NCBI GenBank assembly: GCA_045532865.1
Contig: JAZSGT010000048.1
Span: 1 to 64,000 of the forward strand
From: RGIG4140 sp045532865
Lineage (GTDB): Bacteria > Pseudomonadota > Alphaproteobacteria > CAAHEQ01 > UBA3637
Length of the DNA stretch: 64,000 nucleotides
Direction: 5' to 3'
The number at the start of each line of letters is the position of its first letter. Position 1 is the stretch's first letter. The notes beneath the pieces are model-generated. The model had not been told where the DNA came from. It was given only the letters and a program-made list of their open reading frames with translations, and did not search any database. Positions 25,975-34,857 of the stretch are shown one piece after another. The position numbers and the translations under genes were made by a program.

Positions 25975-26675
25975 TGAATGAAGTAGCGAGCCGTTCATCT
26001 TTATCCATGTATTCCATGTTTGTGGATTCAGATTTGTTTATGAAGCTGTTGATTTTGGGCTTGTTATTTGCCTCTATTTGTTGTTGGGCAATTATTTTTG
26101 ACAAGGCCTTTTTGCTAAAACGCATTCGTTTGGGGATGAAAGCTTTTGAAGAACAGTTTTGGTCTGGTGGTTCATTAGAAGCTATTTATAATAATCATGT
26201 GAAAAATCCATCTAATCCATTGGCAATTATTTTTGTTGCTGCAATTAAGGAGTTTCGCAGGTCTTTGGCTGAAAAGAAAAAAACAGGTGCAGCCATTAAA
26301 ATTCAAAAACGTGTGGATAAAATGATGCAAATTTCTATTGATAAACAAGTGGATAAGCTTGAAACAAAAATGGTTTTCTTAGCTTCTACTGGTTCTGTTG
26401 CTCCTCTTTTGGGTTTGTTTGGAACTGTTTGGGGAATTATGGACAGTTTTAATGCCATTGGTTTGACTCAAAGCACAAATATTGCAGCAGTTGCTCCTGG
26501 TGTTGCTGAGGCATTATTTACAACAGCTGTTGGGTTGATTGCGGCTATCCCTGCTGTGATTGCTTATAACAAACTCACAAATGACATTGACCGTATTGCA
26601 CATAGAATGGAAACATTTTCAGATGAACTGAGTGCTATTCTTTCTCGTCAAATTGAACAAGTGGAGAGTGAATAA
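25974..26675 (+). CDS. tolQ: Tol-Pal system protein TolQ
   Basis: The 233-residue inner-membrane protein has three membrane segments: about residues 20-48, and the conserved pair STGSVAPLLGLFGTVWGIM and EALFTTAVGLIAAIPAVIAYN. These are the MotA/TolQ/ExbB hallmark, lining the proton path with TolR. The TolQ-TolR motor uses the proton gradient to power TolA during outer-membrane constriction. AGGAG lies before the start. Confidence 0.96.
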   Translation: MNEVASRSSLSMYSMFVDSDLFMKLLILGLLFASICCWAIIFDKAFLLKRIRLGMKAFEEQFWSGGSLEAIYNNHVKNPSNPLAIIFVAAIKEFRRSLAEKKKTGAAIKIQKRVDKMMQISIDKQVDKLETKMVFLASTGSVAPLLGLFGTVWGIMDSFNAIGLTQSTNIAAVAPGVAEALFTTAVGLIAAIPAVIAYNKLTNDIDRIAHRMETFSDELSAILSRQIEQVESE

Positions 26676-27091
26676 TGGCAAGAACCTCAAAACGCACACG
26701 TATTCGGGCTGAAATTAATTTGACGCCATTGATTGACGTGATGACTTGTTTGCTTGCAATTTTTATGTTGACTGCACCAATGTTGACATCTGGTATTCCG
26801 TTGAACTTGCCTAAAGGGGATGGAAAACAAATTGAAGGGGATGAAAAAACATTGGACATCAGTGTGGATTCCAAAGGACAAATTTATGTTGGGACTGAAC
26901 CAATTGAAATGGGTAAATTGGTGGATAAAGTTCGTGCCATTGTAACAGAAAATCCAAGCATTGCAATGGTGATTAGTGGGGATAAAGCAGCCTCTTATGG
27001 AACAGTGATTGAAGTGATGGCATTGCTCAGAAGTGCAGGATACACACAAGTTGGTTTGAAAACTGATGCAAAAATAATGGGGCAAAACTAG
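26675..27091 (+). CDS. tolR: Tol-Pal system protein TolR
   Basis: The 138-residue protein has one membrane helix (INLTPLIDVMTCLLAIFM) with the proton-carrying Asp21, then PMLTSGIPLNLPK and a periplasmic ExbD/TolR domain. It partners TolQ in the proton-driven motor. The first base of its start overlaps the tolQ stop. Confidence 0.95.
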   Translation: MARTSKRTRIRAEINLTPLIDVMTCLLAIFMLTAPMLTSGIPLNLPKGDGKQIEGDEKTLDISVDSKGQIYVGTEPIEMGKLVDKVRAIVTENPSIAMVISGDKAASYGTVIEVMALLRSAGYTQVGLKTDAKIMGQN

Positions 27092-28084
27092 ATGATGAGT
27101 TTTTATGAAGACGAACATGCAATGTCAAGGCACTCTTCTTGTTTAGGGTTGTCTGTGGGTCTTCATATTCTCATTTTAATTTTAATGTGTTTTAATTTTG
27201 CTTGGAGTACGGATGAGTTTGAAAAATCACCACCAGCTATTTTGATGGTTGATTTAACAAAAGTTAAAATTGATGAAAAAACAAATTTGCCTCCTCTTGT
27301 TAAAGAGGTAAAAAAAGAAGTTCCTCAACAACCTCAAGAAGTGAAAAAAGAAGAGAAAAAGGTGGAACCTAAAAAAGAAAATAAAACACCTCTTGTGAAA
27401 AAGGTTGAACCAGCACCAAAGGTGGAACCTCAAAAACCAAAAGAAGTTGCACCGAAAAAAGAAGCAGTTAAGGTTCAAGAAAAAAAAGTTGAACCTAAAA
27501 AAGAGGTGAAGAAAAAAGAGCCTAAAAAAGAAGTGAAAAAAGAAAAACCAAAGCCTCAGCCCAAAAAACAACCAAAAGTTGCGCCAAAACCTGTTCCTAA
27601 AAAGCAAAATCAAGGCTTGCAAAGTTTGTTAGCTTCTGTTGAAAAGGTCAGAAAAGCAGCAAATCCGGCCCCACAAAAAGCGGCTCTTCCTGCTGCTGGG
27701 GAAACGGTCAATAAAGGAATTGCTGGGGGAACAGAAGGTTCTTTGATGAGTGATTTGACAATTTCAGAAAAAGACCTAATTGCTAATAAGATCCGTTCTT
27801 GTTGGAATGTGAATGCAGGCGTTCAAGATGTGGATAAGATGATTATTGAAGTAAGAGCTTTTATTAACAAAGACGGGTCCGTTAGAGAAGTGAAAATTTT
27901 GAATATGAAACAAGATCCAATTTTTAGATCAATGGCTGAAAGTGCCAAACGAGCAATTTATGTTTGTGATGCTAAAGGGGAAGAGTCTCCATTTAGAATT
28001 TTGGCAAACAAAAGGCCTAATATGTATAATTCATGGAAACAGATTTATTTGAGAATGAACCCAGTTGATGGAGGTGTGTATTAA
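27092..28084 (+). CDS. tolA: Tol-Pal system protein TolA
   Basis: The 330-residue protein has an N-terminal membrane helix (LSVGLHILILILMCFNFAW). A long Lys/Pro/Glu/Val-rich stalk over residues about 55-175 spans the periplasm. The C-terminal domain (ISEKDLIANKIRSCWNVNAG to the end) matches TolA domain III, including paired Cys. TolA links the TolQR motor to TolB and the outer membrane. The stalk is richer in Pro and Lys than the Ala-rich enterobacterial form. It directly follows the tolR stop. Confidence 0.93.
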   Translation: MMSFYEDEHAMSRHSSCLGLSVGLHILILILMCFNFAWSTDEFEKSPPAILMVDLTKVKIDEKTNLPPLVKEVKKEVPQQPQEVKKEEKKVEPKKENKTPLVKKVEPAPKVEPQKPKEVAPKKEAVKVQEKKVEPKKEVKKKEPKKEVKKEKPKPQPKKQPKVAPKPVPKKQNQGLQSLLASVEKVRKAANPAPQKAALPAAGETVNKGIAGGTEGSLMSDLTISEKDLIANKIRSCWNVNAGVQDVDKMIIEVRAFINKDGSVREVKILNMKQDPIFRSMAESAKRAIYVCDAKGEESPFRILANKRPNMYNSWKQIYLRMNPVDGGVY

Positions 28085-29382
28085 TGAAGAAATTTTTGTT
28101 GATGGTATTAATGATGGTTGTAGCTTGTGTTTCTTCATTAAGAGCAGAAATTCGCATTGATGTTACAGGGGCGCAATCTGAACCGTTGCCTTTTGCGATG
28201 CCGGATTTGATTGGGGCTGATGGTGATGAATTAACAGAAGTTGTTGTGGCAGATTTAGAGCGTTCAGGTTTATTCAGACACATTAATCCAAATGCGTATA
28301 TTCAAAAGTTTTCAAGCATTGATACAAGACCAAATTTTAACGATTGGCGTGCAATTAATGCTCAAGCGTTAATTTATGGTACTGTGTCAGAGCGCTTTGG
28401 CAAAATGACGGTTGCTTTTCGCATTTATGATGTTTATGCAGGCACAGAGTTATATGCCAAATCATTTACAGCTGATTCAAAGTCATGGCGTAAGTTGGCT
28501 CATATGATTGCAGATGCTATTTATGAACGTGTGACAGGGGAAAAAGGCTATTTTGATACACGTGTTGCTTTTATTGATGAACGTGGCAATCAAATGAAAC
28601 GAGTGAAACGGTTAGCTATTATGGATCAAGATGGGGCTAATTTGACCTATTTGACAGATGGAAAAGACCTTGTTTTAACGCCTCGTTTTTCTCCGAATAT
28701 GAAAGAGGTGGCTTATTTTTCTTATAAAGATGGAAATCCAAAAGTCTATTTGATGGATGTGAACACAAGAAGTTCAACTTTGGTGGGTAATTTTAAAGGT
28801 ATGACATTTGCACCACGCTTTTCACCTGATGGCAAAAAGTTGCTCATTTCATTAGCCAAAAGGGGTAATTCAGATATTTATACCTATGATTTGGATACCA
28901 AAAAACAAGTTCAATTAACCAATCATCCCTCCATTAACACATCTCCCAGTTATTCGCCGGATGGGAAGCAAATTGTCTTTAACTCAGATAGAGGTGGTAA
29001 CCAACAGTTGTATATTATGAATGCTGATGGATCCAATGTGCATCGTATTAGTTTTGGAGAAGGGACATATGCTACACCTGTTTGGTCTCCTAGAGGTGAT
29101 TACATTGCGTTTACAAAAATCAGACATGGTCAATTCCATATCGGTGTGATTAAACCAGATGGCTCAGGAGAGCGCTTAATCACCAATGGATTTTTGGTGG
29201 AATCTCCTTCTTGGGCTCCAAATGGACGTGTTTTGATGTTCTATCGAAAAGCCCCTTCAAGAAGCGATGGCTCTGGGGGTGATTCAAGATTATATACTAT
29301 TGATATTACAGGATATAATGAAAGACAACTTATCACACCAAATAGTGCATCAGCGCCTGCTTGGTCGCCTTTATTACATTAA
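28084..29382 (+). CDS. tolB: Tol-Pal system beta-propeller protein TolB
   Basis: The 432-residue protein has a signal peptide (MMVVACVSSLRAE). An N-terminal alpha/beta domain with PFAMPDL follows, then a six-bladed propeller with repeated (A/S)PxFSPDGKK and SPSYSPDGKQIVF blades. TolB is periplasmic and couples TolA to Pal. The start overlaps the tolA stop. A promoter for the following lipoprotein lies just after it. Confidence 0.96.
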   Translation: MKKFLLMVLMMVVACVSSLRAEIRIDVTGAQSEPLPFAMPDLIGADGDELTEVVVADLERSGLFRHINPNAYIQKFSSIDTRPNFNDWRAINAQALIYGTVSERFGKMTVAFRIYDVYAGTELYAKSFTADSKSWRKLAHMIADAIYERVTGEKGYFDTRVAFIDERGNQMKRVKRLAIMDQDGANLTYLTDGKDLVLTPRFSPNMKEVAYFSYKDGNPKVYLMDVNTRSSTLVGNFKGMTFAPRFSPDGKKLLISLAKRGNSDIYTYDLDTKKQVQLTNHPSINTSPSYSPDGKQIVFNSDRGGNQQLYIMNADGSNVHRISFGEGTYATPVWSPRGDYIAFTKIRHGQFHIGVIKPDGSGERLITNGFLVESPSWAPNGRVLMFYRKAPSRSDGSGGDSRLYTIDITGYNERQLITPNSASAPAWSPLLH

Positions 29383-29405
29383 TGAAAAAAAAATTAAATA
29401 AGATA

Positions 29406-29434
29406 TTGATTTTTATTTTAAAGGAGAGTATAAA
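29406..29434 (+). promoter_or_regulatory. Promoter of the lipoprotein gene
   Basis: TTGATT is followed after 17 bases by TATAAA, about 40 bases before the start at 29477, so this gene is not simply part of the tol transcript. Confidence 0.5.
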
Positions 29435-29476
29435 AAAAATATTAGTCAATAATTTTTTTCTTGTAAGGAGTGGGGT

Positions 29477-30160
29477 ATGAAAAAATTAAGTTCTTTGGTT
29501 CCTGTTTTAATGCTGTTATCAGCTTGTACAAGCTATCAACCTGATATTGAAGAAGCAGCTGAAGTTCGCATTCAAAATCGAAATGAAATCAGAGCTGAAC
29601 TTGGTTGTCAATTTGCTGATGAGCATGCGACATATCGCGATTGTTTAATTGCTACGTATAAAAAACAAAGACCAAGAACTTTTTCTGTTACCACAAGTTG
29701 TGATGGGCAACCTGTTGCTGTTGTTTCAAATGGAGAACTTAAACCAACAAACCCTGCAATTATGCATGCAGCAGGAATTGAAACATCAACAGTTGTAACA
29801 ACAGTTCCAGTTCAAGCTCCTGATGCGCAACAACCAACTCCTGTACAAGTACAAGAAGGATGCATTTCTCTTCCAGGGCAACCATGTGTTTATCAACAAC
29901 AAGGTGAAGTTTATGAAATGCAAATTCCAGCAATTCCTTGTGGTCAAGAAGAATGCCCACCTTTAATTGAAGGACCAAAAACAGTTACCGTTACAACAAC
30001 AGAAACTGTTACAGAAAAACCAGTTGAAGTTGTTCCAATGCCAGAGCCACTTCCAGAAAAAACATGGTGGGAAACATATCAAGAAACAAAAGAACCACCA
30101 AAAGTTGTATGTCCATGTCCAGATCCTAATGATCCATGCCCACAATGCAACTCTAAATAA
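29477..30160 (+). CDS. Putative lipoprotein at the pal position of the tol operon, not Pal-like
   Basis: The 227-residue protein has a lipoprotein signal, MLLSAC, so Cys17 would be lipidated. The mature part has a short charged helix, Val/Thr/Gln/Pro-rich stretches (VTVTTTETVTEKP) and a Cys/Pro-rich tail (CPCPDPNDPCPQC). There is no OmpA-like peptidoglycan-binding domain, so it is not Pal even though it follows tolB. AAGGAGTGGGG precedes the ATG. Likely anchored in the outer membrane; function unknown. Confidence 0.8.
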   Translation: MKKLSSLVPVLMLLSACTSYQPDIEEAAEVRIQNRNEIRAELGCQFADEHATYRDCLIATYKKQRPRTFSVTTSCDGQPVAVVSNGELKPTNPAIMHAAGIETSTVVTTVPVQAPDAQQPTPVQVQEGCISLPGQPCVYQQQGEVYEMQIPAIPCGQEECPPLIEGPKTVTVTTTETVTEKPVEVVPMPEPLPEKTWWETYQETKEPPKVVCPCPDPNDPCPQCNSK

Positions 30161-30183
30161 TATTTTATAGGGTAACTAACTAT

Positions 30184-30232
30184 AAAAAATCCCTTCTTAT
30201 GTAGGTCGTTCTACACTGCGAAGGGGTTTTTT
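30184..30232 (+). terminator. Terminator-like hairpin 1 with ATGTAGGTCGTTCTACAC core
   Basis: CCCTTC pairs with GAAGGG around the conserved core, followed by a T-run. It ends the lipoprotein gene. The core is shared with 20712-20757 and with the next two elements. Confidence 0.75.
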
Positions 30233-30270
30233 ATGTTATTTCCCTCTCTAAAATATTATTTAACCCCATA

Positions 30271-30306
30271 TTCTTTTCTCATGTAGGTCTATCTACACCA
30301 CGAAAC
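30271..30306 (+). repeat. Hairpin element 2 of the same family
   Basis: TTTC and GAAA flank the core ATGTAGGTC-TATCTACACC. There is no T-run directly after it, so it is less terminator-like. Confidence 0.6.
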
Positions 30307-30350
30307 AGGTATTAGTTTTATTCTAGCACTTTTAGTTTTATTTAAACCAA

Positions 30351-30385
30351 CCCTTTTTATATAGGGCATTTTGCACTTTGAGGGG
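30351..30385 (+). repeat. Hairpin element 3, diverged
   Basis: CCCT and AGGGG flank ATATAGGGC-ATTTTGCAC, a diverged form of the same core. It lies just past the stop of the convergent licD-like gene. Confidence 0.45.
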
Positions 30386-30405
30386 ATATAAACGTTCCTC
30401 TAAAG

Positions 30406-31353
30406 CTAAATTTTGCCTTGTTTAATAATGTTTAAGCAAGTGGCAATGGCACTTGATGAAAAACGGCTTGAGATGTCTTGATGTCTATGTATATCTTTTG
30501 GAATATCCATATATTCACCAAATTGCTCATATAAAAGCGCTTCTGGCATATTACCCCCTTCGAAAAAGTTAGATTCAAATTCAATTTTCTGAGAAGGAAA
30601 AACCCAATCATAATCAAAAATAGCTGGTGATTTTGAACTCATTTCTATCCCATAGATAAGGCTTTTTTGAGGTGTTTCTTTATCTATTCTTAAAAGTTCA
30701 GATGAAAGGGCTTCAACCTCATTAGAAGAATTAAGTAAAGGGGATTGAGAGGGGAGTTTTGTCCAATCATAATGGATTTTTTTGTGTAATAATTGCCATT
30801 TTTGTTTTAAGGCTTCTTTATCTTCTTTTGTTTTTAAATGACAAGGGTAAATATCAAGAGGAAACACATCAATTTGCAAAGGCGTATCTTTATAATAAAT
30901 GCGAATACAATCTCCTTTAGTCGTTGAAATGTAGGGATGATTTTTAAATTCTTTTTTTATAATCGATTGAACTTTGTTGTAGTCTTCTCTGAGCATCATC
31001 AAATCAATATCATCATCCCAAGGGATAAATCCTTTGTGACGATAGGCTCCAAGAAGTGTTCCTGCAAATAAGGTATATTTTAGTTGATATTTATCAAAAA
31101 TGGTTGCAATTTCTTTTAAAAACAAGGCATCAGCTTCTTGTAAAATGCGAAGAGGACCTTTTACTTTTGGAAATTTTGTAACATCAATTTTATAAAGATT
31201 ATACAACTGAATGGTGTTTTCAAGATCCTCAATTTTCTTGTGGAGTTTTTTAAGAGTGATATTATTTTTAGGGTGATGCTTTTTCTTAAAATGCTCTCTG
31301 TTTTTTTTAGATGGAATGAGGTGTGAGATAATTGTATAAGCTAAGAAATTCAT
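30406..31353 (-). CDS. LicD family phosphotransferase
   Basis: The 315-residue protein has the LicD core FAGTLLGAYRHKGFIPWDDDIDL, a nucleotidyltransferase-fold motif whose Asp residues bind metal. LicD proteins transfer phosphocholine or other phospho-groups onto surface glycans. AAGGAA precedes the ATG. It is the second gene after a GT2 glycosyltransferase, 10 bases apart, sharing a strong promoter. Together they probably decorate a cell-surface polysaccharide. The phospho-group donor is not shown by the sequence. Confidence 0.88.
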   Translation of the reverse strand: MNFLAYTIISHLIPSKKNREHFKKKHHPKNNITLKKLHKKIEDLENTIQLYNLYKIDVTKFPKVKGPLRILQEADALFLKEIATIFDKYQLKYTLFAGTLLGAYRHKGFIPWDDDIDLMMLREDYNKVQSIIKKEFKNHPYISTTKGDCIRIYYKDTPLQIDVFPLDIYPCHLKTKEDKEALKQKWQLLHKKIHYDWTKLPSQSPLLNSSNEVEALSSELLRIDKETPQKSLIYGIEMSSKSPAIFDYDWVFPSQKIEFESNFFEGGNMPEALLYEQFGEYMDIPKDIHRHQDISSRFSSSAIATCLNIIKQGKI

Positions 31354-31362
31354 TTTTTTTCC

Positions 31363-32313
31363 TTATTTGAGTGATGATATAAATATATTATAAAGATATT
31401 TTATCATATTTTTCAAGGAAAGATTTTGTGGTTCAAATATTTTTTCTTGCTTCAATTTTTGAAGTTTGGGAAGATATGTTTGAAGCCAAAAAGAATAATC
31501 TTTTTCTTTTTTGGGCATTTTGAAAACACATCTAAAAAAACGATTGGCAATATAATTTTTGAAAACTTTTTTTGTTGTTTTGTTTATCTTATTTTCTTGC
31601 ATCAAAAGAAACAGACGTTTTGTAACTTCAAGTTCATCATCCAATCTTTTTTGAGTCAGAGGTTTATGCATGGCACTATTTTCTCTTGTTCGATAAAAAT
31701 AAAGAACTTCAGGAACATAAACAGCTGCCTTTGACTGAAGAAGAAGGGTGTACAAAAATATCAAATCCTCTCCAACGGTTAATCCTTTTGGAAAATGAAT
31801 GTGTTGTAGAGTTTCATTTTTGTATAATTTGGCACAAGAAGAGGCGCCAATACGTGGTTTTTTACGTTTGACAAAATGGTCAAAAGGTTGATTTATATTT
31901 GTTGGACGAGGTGTGATTGTTTCTTCATTTTTTTCAAAAGGAAAAAGCGTTTCTTTAAAATCACCCCAAGCAAAGTTAGCTTGTGGATTTTCTTTTAAAG
32001 GTTGATAAAGTTTTTCTAAAAATGTGGGAGCAATTGTGTCATCACTATCTAAAAAGGTGATGTAATCTCCTTTTGCATGGGAAAGACCAGTATTTCTTGC
32101 AATTGAAACACCTTGATTTTGTTGTGAAATGACTTTTATACGTGTGTCTTTTAACTGAAATTTTTTTAATATAGCTAATGAATTATCTGGTGAACCATCA
32201 TTAATACAAATGACTTCAAAATCTTGAAATGTTTGTTCTAAAACGGAGTTTAAACAGTCGGTAATAAATTCTTCAGTATTATAAACAGGAATAATTATAG
32301 AAATAAGCGGCAT
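31363..32313 (-). CDS. Glycosyltransferase family 2 protein
   Basis: The 316-residue protein starts PLISIIIPVYNTEEFI, the GT-A fold start, with EVICINDGSPDN and the DxD-type motif FLDSDDT for metal and nucleotide-sugar binding. The frame continues upstream to 32361, but the ATG at 32313 has GGAG before it and a consensus promoter lies inside the longer frame. It is first in an operon with the LicD-family gene. It transfers a sugar to a surface glycan; substrate unknown. Confidence 0.9.
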   Translation of the reverse strand: MPLISIIIPVYNTEEFITDCLNSVLEQTFQDFEVICINDGSPDNSLAILKKFQLKDTRIKVISQQNQGVSIARNTGLSHAKGDYITFLDSDDTIAPTFLEKLYQPLKENPQANFAWGDFKETLFPFEKNEETITPRPTNINQPFDHFVKRKKPRIGASSCAKLYKNETLQHIHFPKGLTVGEDLIFLYTLLLQSKAAVYVPEVLYFYRTRENSAMHKPLTQKRLDDELEVTKRLFLLMQENKINKTTKKVFKNYIANRFFRCVFKMPKKEKDYSFWLQTYLPKLQKLKQEKIFEPQNLSLKNMIKYLYNIFISSLK

Positions 32314-32352
32314 TGAAACTCCGAATGCAAATTTAACTTTAGTTATATTTGC

Positions 32353-32380
32353 AGTATACATAAAAAAAAGGATTTGTCAA
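32353..32380 (-). promoter_or_regulatory. Promoter of the GT2-licD operon
   Basis: On the minus strand TTGACA is followed after 16 bases by TATACT, close to consensus. Confidence 0.7.
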
Positions 32381-32415
32381 CAAGTGGACTTGTGGCTAAA
32401 AATTTGTTTTTTTAA

Positions 32416-32424
32416 TGATATAAT
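32416..32424 (+). promoter_or_regulatory. Extended -10 promoter element for the glycan operon
   Basis: TGATATAAT is an extended -10 with no clear -35, about 140 bases before the first gene of the plus-strand glycan operon. Confidence 0.4.
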
Positions 32425-32563
32425 ATGTTTCTAAGTTGTTGAAACATAAGGAAATATGTTTTTTATTCAAAACATGTATTGAGCTATTTACAAACTTTAT
32501 TTCACCCCCCATCTTTTGGTTAATTTTGAAGTTTTAATATTTTTTTAGGTTAAAAAAAATGGA

Positions 32564-33760
32564 ATGAAAATGCGTAAAGTTAAACTTCTTTTTGATGTGG
32601 AGCAACTTTCAACTGATGGGTTGAAAGGCACGGGTATTGTTCGAGTGGCTGATGTTTTGCTTCAAGGTCTTTTAAAAAAAGAAAGAATAGATCTCTATCC
32701 CATTATCACGTCAAAACGGGGTGATTTTGATAGGTATTTAAAAGAAAAGGGTTTGTATGACACTTTGAAAGATAAAATCATCTATTTACCTAAATTAAAA
32801 TCTACCACAAAACAGGTGAACTGGTATCAAAAAATAAGGAGCTTTTGGTTAACAAAATGGTATGGGGCTTTGTATAAAAAAAAGTTGGATAAGTTTGATG
32901 TTTATTTATCTCTTTTTAGTCCCATATCACCCATTATTTATCAAAGTGGTGTTAAAACATATATGTTTATTCATGATTTAATCCCCATTTATTATCCTGA
33001 TGGGTGCAATCCAAAATTTGTTGAAAAGTTTATTTCGTGGATGAAAAATGCCAAAGCAGATGGTTATTTTTGTGTATCAAATGCTACGCTTAAAGATTTT
33101 TTAAGATTTAGGAAAGATGAAAAACAAAAAAAGGTTTTTAAACTTTATTTAGGTGTTGGGCAGAATTTTAAGTCAATAAAGGAAAAAGAAGTTATTCAAG
33201 CTATAAAAGAAAAATATCATATTCAAACAAAACATTATTTTTTGGCAGTTTCAGAGATAACAGCACGCAAAAATTTACCACACTTGCTTAAAAGCTTTGT
33301 TCAATTTTTAGATAAAACAAAATTAGATGATATTTCACTGGTTTTGGTTGGCCCCAAAAGAGAAGGGTATGAAACTTTGACCCATGAGCTTTCATTGCTT
33401 TCAAAACATAAAGAAAAGATTATGCAAACAGGTTTTGTTCAAGATCAAGATTTGCCAATGTTGTATCAAGGGGCAACGGCTTTTATTTATCCAAGTTTAT
33501 ATGAGGGTTTTGGTTTGCCTATTTTAGAGGCGATGCAGTCAGGAACAGCTGTGATTTCAGCTGATAATACCTCTTTACCAGAAGTGGGTGGGGATGCGGT
33601 TTTTTATATTACAGGTCTAAATGAGCAAGAAACAGCTCAAGCACTTGAAAAACTCTATTTTGATAAGAATTTAAACCACAGATTGAGGCAAAAAGGTCTT
33701 AAAAGAGCTCAAAAATTTAGTTGGCAAAAAACAATTGATGCTGTGTCAACAAAGTTATGA
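32564..33760 (+). CDS. Glycosyltransferase family 4 (GT-B) protein
   Basis: The 398-residue protein has a GT-B C-terminal half: YFLAVSEITARKNLPHLL, then YPSLYEGFGLPILEAMQSGTAVISA, which carries the E-x7-E nucleotide-sugar-binding motif. The N-terminal half includes STDGLKGTGIVRVAD (acceptor side). GDP-mannose or GDP-rhamnose donors fit the neighbours, but this is inference. It is first in an operon of seven genes through 39714. The start may be the ATG at 32564 or 32570. Confidence 0.9.
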   Translation: MKMRKVKLLFDVEQLSTDGLKGTGIVRVADVLLQGLLKKERIDLYPIITSKRGDFDRYLKEKGLYDTLKDKIIYLPKLKSTTKQVNWYQKIRSFWLTKWYGALYKKKLDKFDVYLSLFSPISPIIYQSGVKTYMFIHDLIPIYYPDGCNPKFVEKFISWMKNAKADGYFCVSNATLKDFLRFRKDEKQKKVFKLYLGVGQNFKSIKEKEVIQAIKEKYHIQTKHYFLAVSEITARKNLPHLLKSFVQFLDKTKLDDISLVLVGPKREGYETLTHELSLLSKHKEKIMQTGFVQDQDLPMLYQGATAFIYPSLYEGFGLPILEAMQSGTAVISADNTSLPEVGGDAVFYITGLNEQETAQALEKLYFDKNLNHRLRQKGLKRAQKFSWQKTIDAVSTKL

Positions 33761-33777
33761 AATAAAAAGGAGAGATA

Positions 33778-34848
33778 ATGAAAAAAAAGGCACTAATTAC
33801 AGGTATTACCGGTCAAGACGATTCATATTTGGCAGAGTTTTTGCTTGAAAAAGGATATGAAGTTCATGCTATTTTGCGTCGCAGTTCTTCTCACAATACT
33901 TCACGCATAGAACATTTGATTCAAAAAATTAAGATTCATTATGGTGATTTGACAGATAGTGTTAATTTGATGCGTTTGGTTGGTCAAATTGAACCAGATG
34001 AAATTTATAATTTAGGTGCGCAAAGCCATGTCAAAATTTCATGGGATTGTCCTGAGTTTACAGCTGAAACAGATGCTCTTGGAACGCTTCGATTGTTAGA
34101 AGCTATTCGTGTGAATGGGTTAAGCAAAAAAACAAAATTTTATCAAGCATCAACCTCTGAGTTATATGGGCTCATTCAATCACCCATTCAAACAGAAAAG
34201 ACCCCATTTTACCCTAGATCACCTTATGGCGTGGCAAAGTTGTATGCTTACTGGATTACTTTAAATTATCGTGAAAGTTTTGGTATTTTTGCATCAAATG
34301 GAATTTTGTTTAATCATGAAAGTCCAAGACGCAGTGAAAATTTTGTTACTCGCAAGATTACGCTTGGAGCAACTAGAATTAAAGAGGGATTACAAGAATG
34401 TTTATATCTTGGTAATTTAAATGCTAAACGAGATTGGGGACATGCAAAAGATTATGTTCGAGGTATGTGGCAAATTTTACAAGCCCCTCAAGCAGATGAT
34501 TTTGTTTTAGCAACAGGTGTTACAACCTCTATTCGTGATTTTGTTACATTAACTTTTGAAATGTTAGGAATAGAAATTGTTTGGAAAGGGGAAGGCTTAA
34601 ATGAAAAAGGTATTGATAAAAAAACAGGCAAGATCCTTGTTCAAGTAGATGAAAGATTTTTTCGCCCTGCTGAAGTTGATGTGCTCTTGGGAGATAGTCA
34701 AAAAGCTCTTTTAACCTTGGGGTGGAAGGCAAATTATTCTTTGAAAGAGTTGGCCCAAGAAATGGTTGAGCATGATTTGGTGTTGGCTCAAAAAGAAAAA
34801 ATTTTAAAAATAAATGGGTTTGATGAGCTTATCACTTATGCAGCATAA
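33778..34848 (+). CDS. gmd: GDP-mannose 4,6-dehydratase
   Basis: The 356-residue SDR-type enzyme has the Gmd signature ITGITGQDDSYLAEFLLEKGY, NLGAQSHV and the catalytic set STSELYG plus SPYGVAKLYAYW (Ser/Thr, Tyr, Lys). It converts GDP-mannose to GDP-4-keto-6-deoxymannose. The usual GQDGSYLAE loop reads GQDDSYLAE here, a Gly-to-Asp change next to the NADP-binding region, and HVAVSF reads HVKISW. AAGGAG precedes the ATG. The rmd-like gene follows directly. Confidence 0.9.
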   Translation: MKKKALITGITGQDDSYLAEFLLEKGYEVHAILRRSSSHNTSRIEHLIQKIKIHYGDLTDSVNLMRLVGQIEPDEIYNLGAQSHVKISWDCPEFTAETDALGTLRLLEAIRVNGLSKKTKFYQASTSELYGLIQSPIQTEKTPFYPRSPYGVAKLYAYWITLNYRESFGIFASNGILFNHESPRRSENFVTRKITLGATRIKEGLQECLYLGNLNAKRDWGHAKDYVRGMWQILQAPQADDFVLATGVTTSIRDFVTLTFEMLGIEIVWKGEGLNEKGIDKKTGKILVQVDERFFRPAEVDVLLGDSQKALLTLGWKANYSLKELAQEMVEHDLVLAQKEKILKINGFDELITYAA

Positions 34849-34857
34849 AGGAGTGTT

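Noticed and set aside
27254..27622. Open frame antisense to tolA
   Set aside because: It is the complement of the Lys/Pro/Glu-rich stalk and consists of Phe/Leu/Arg runs.
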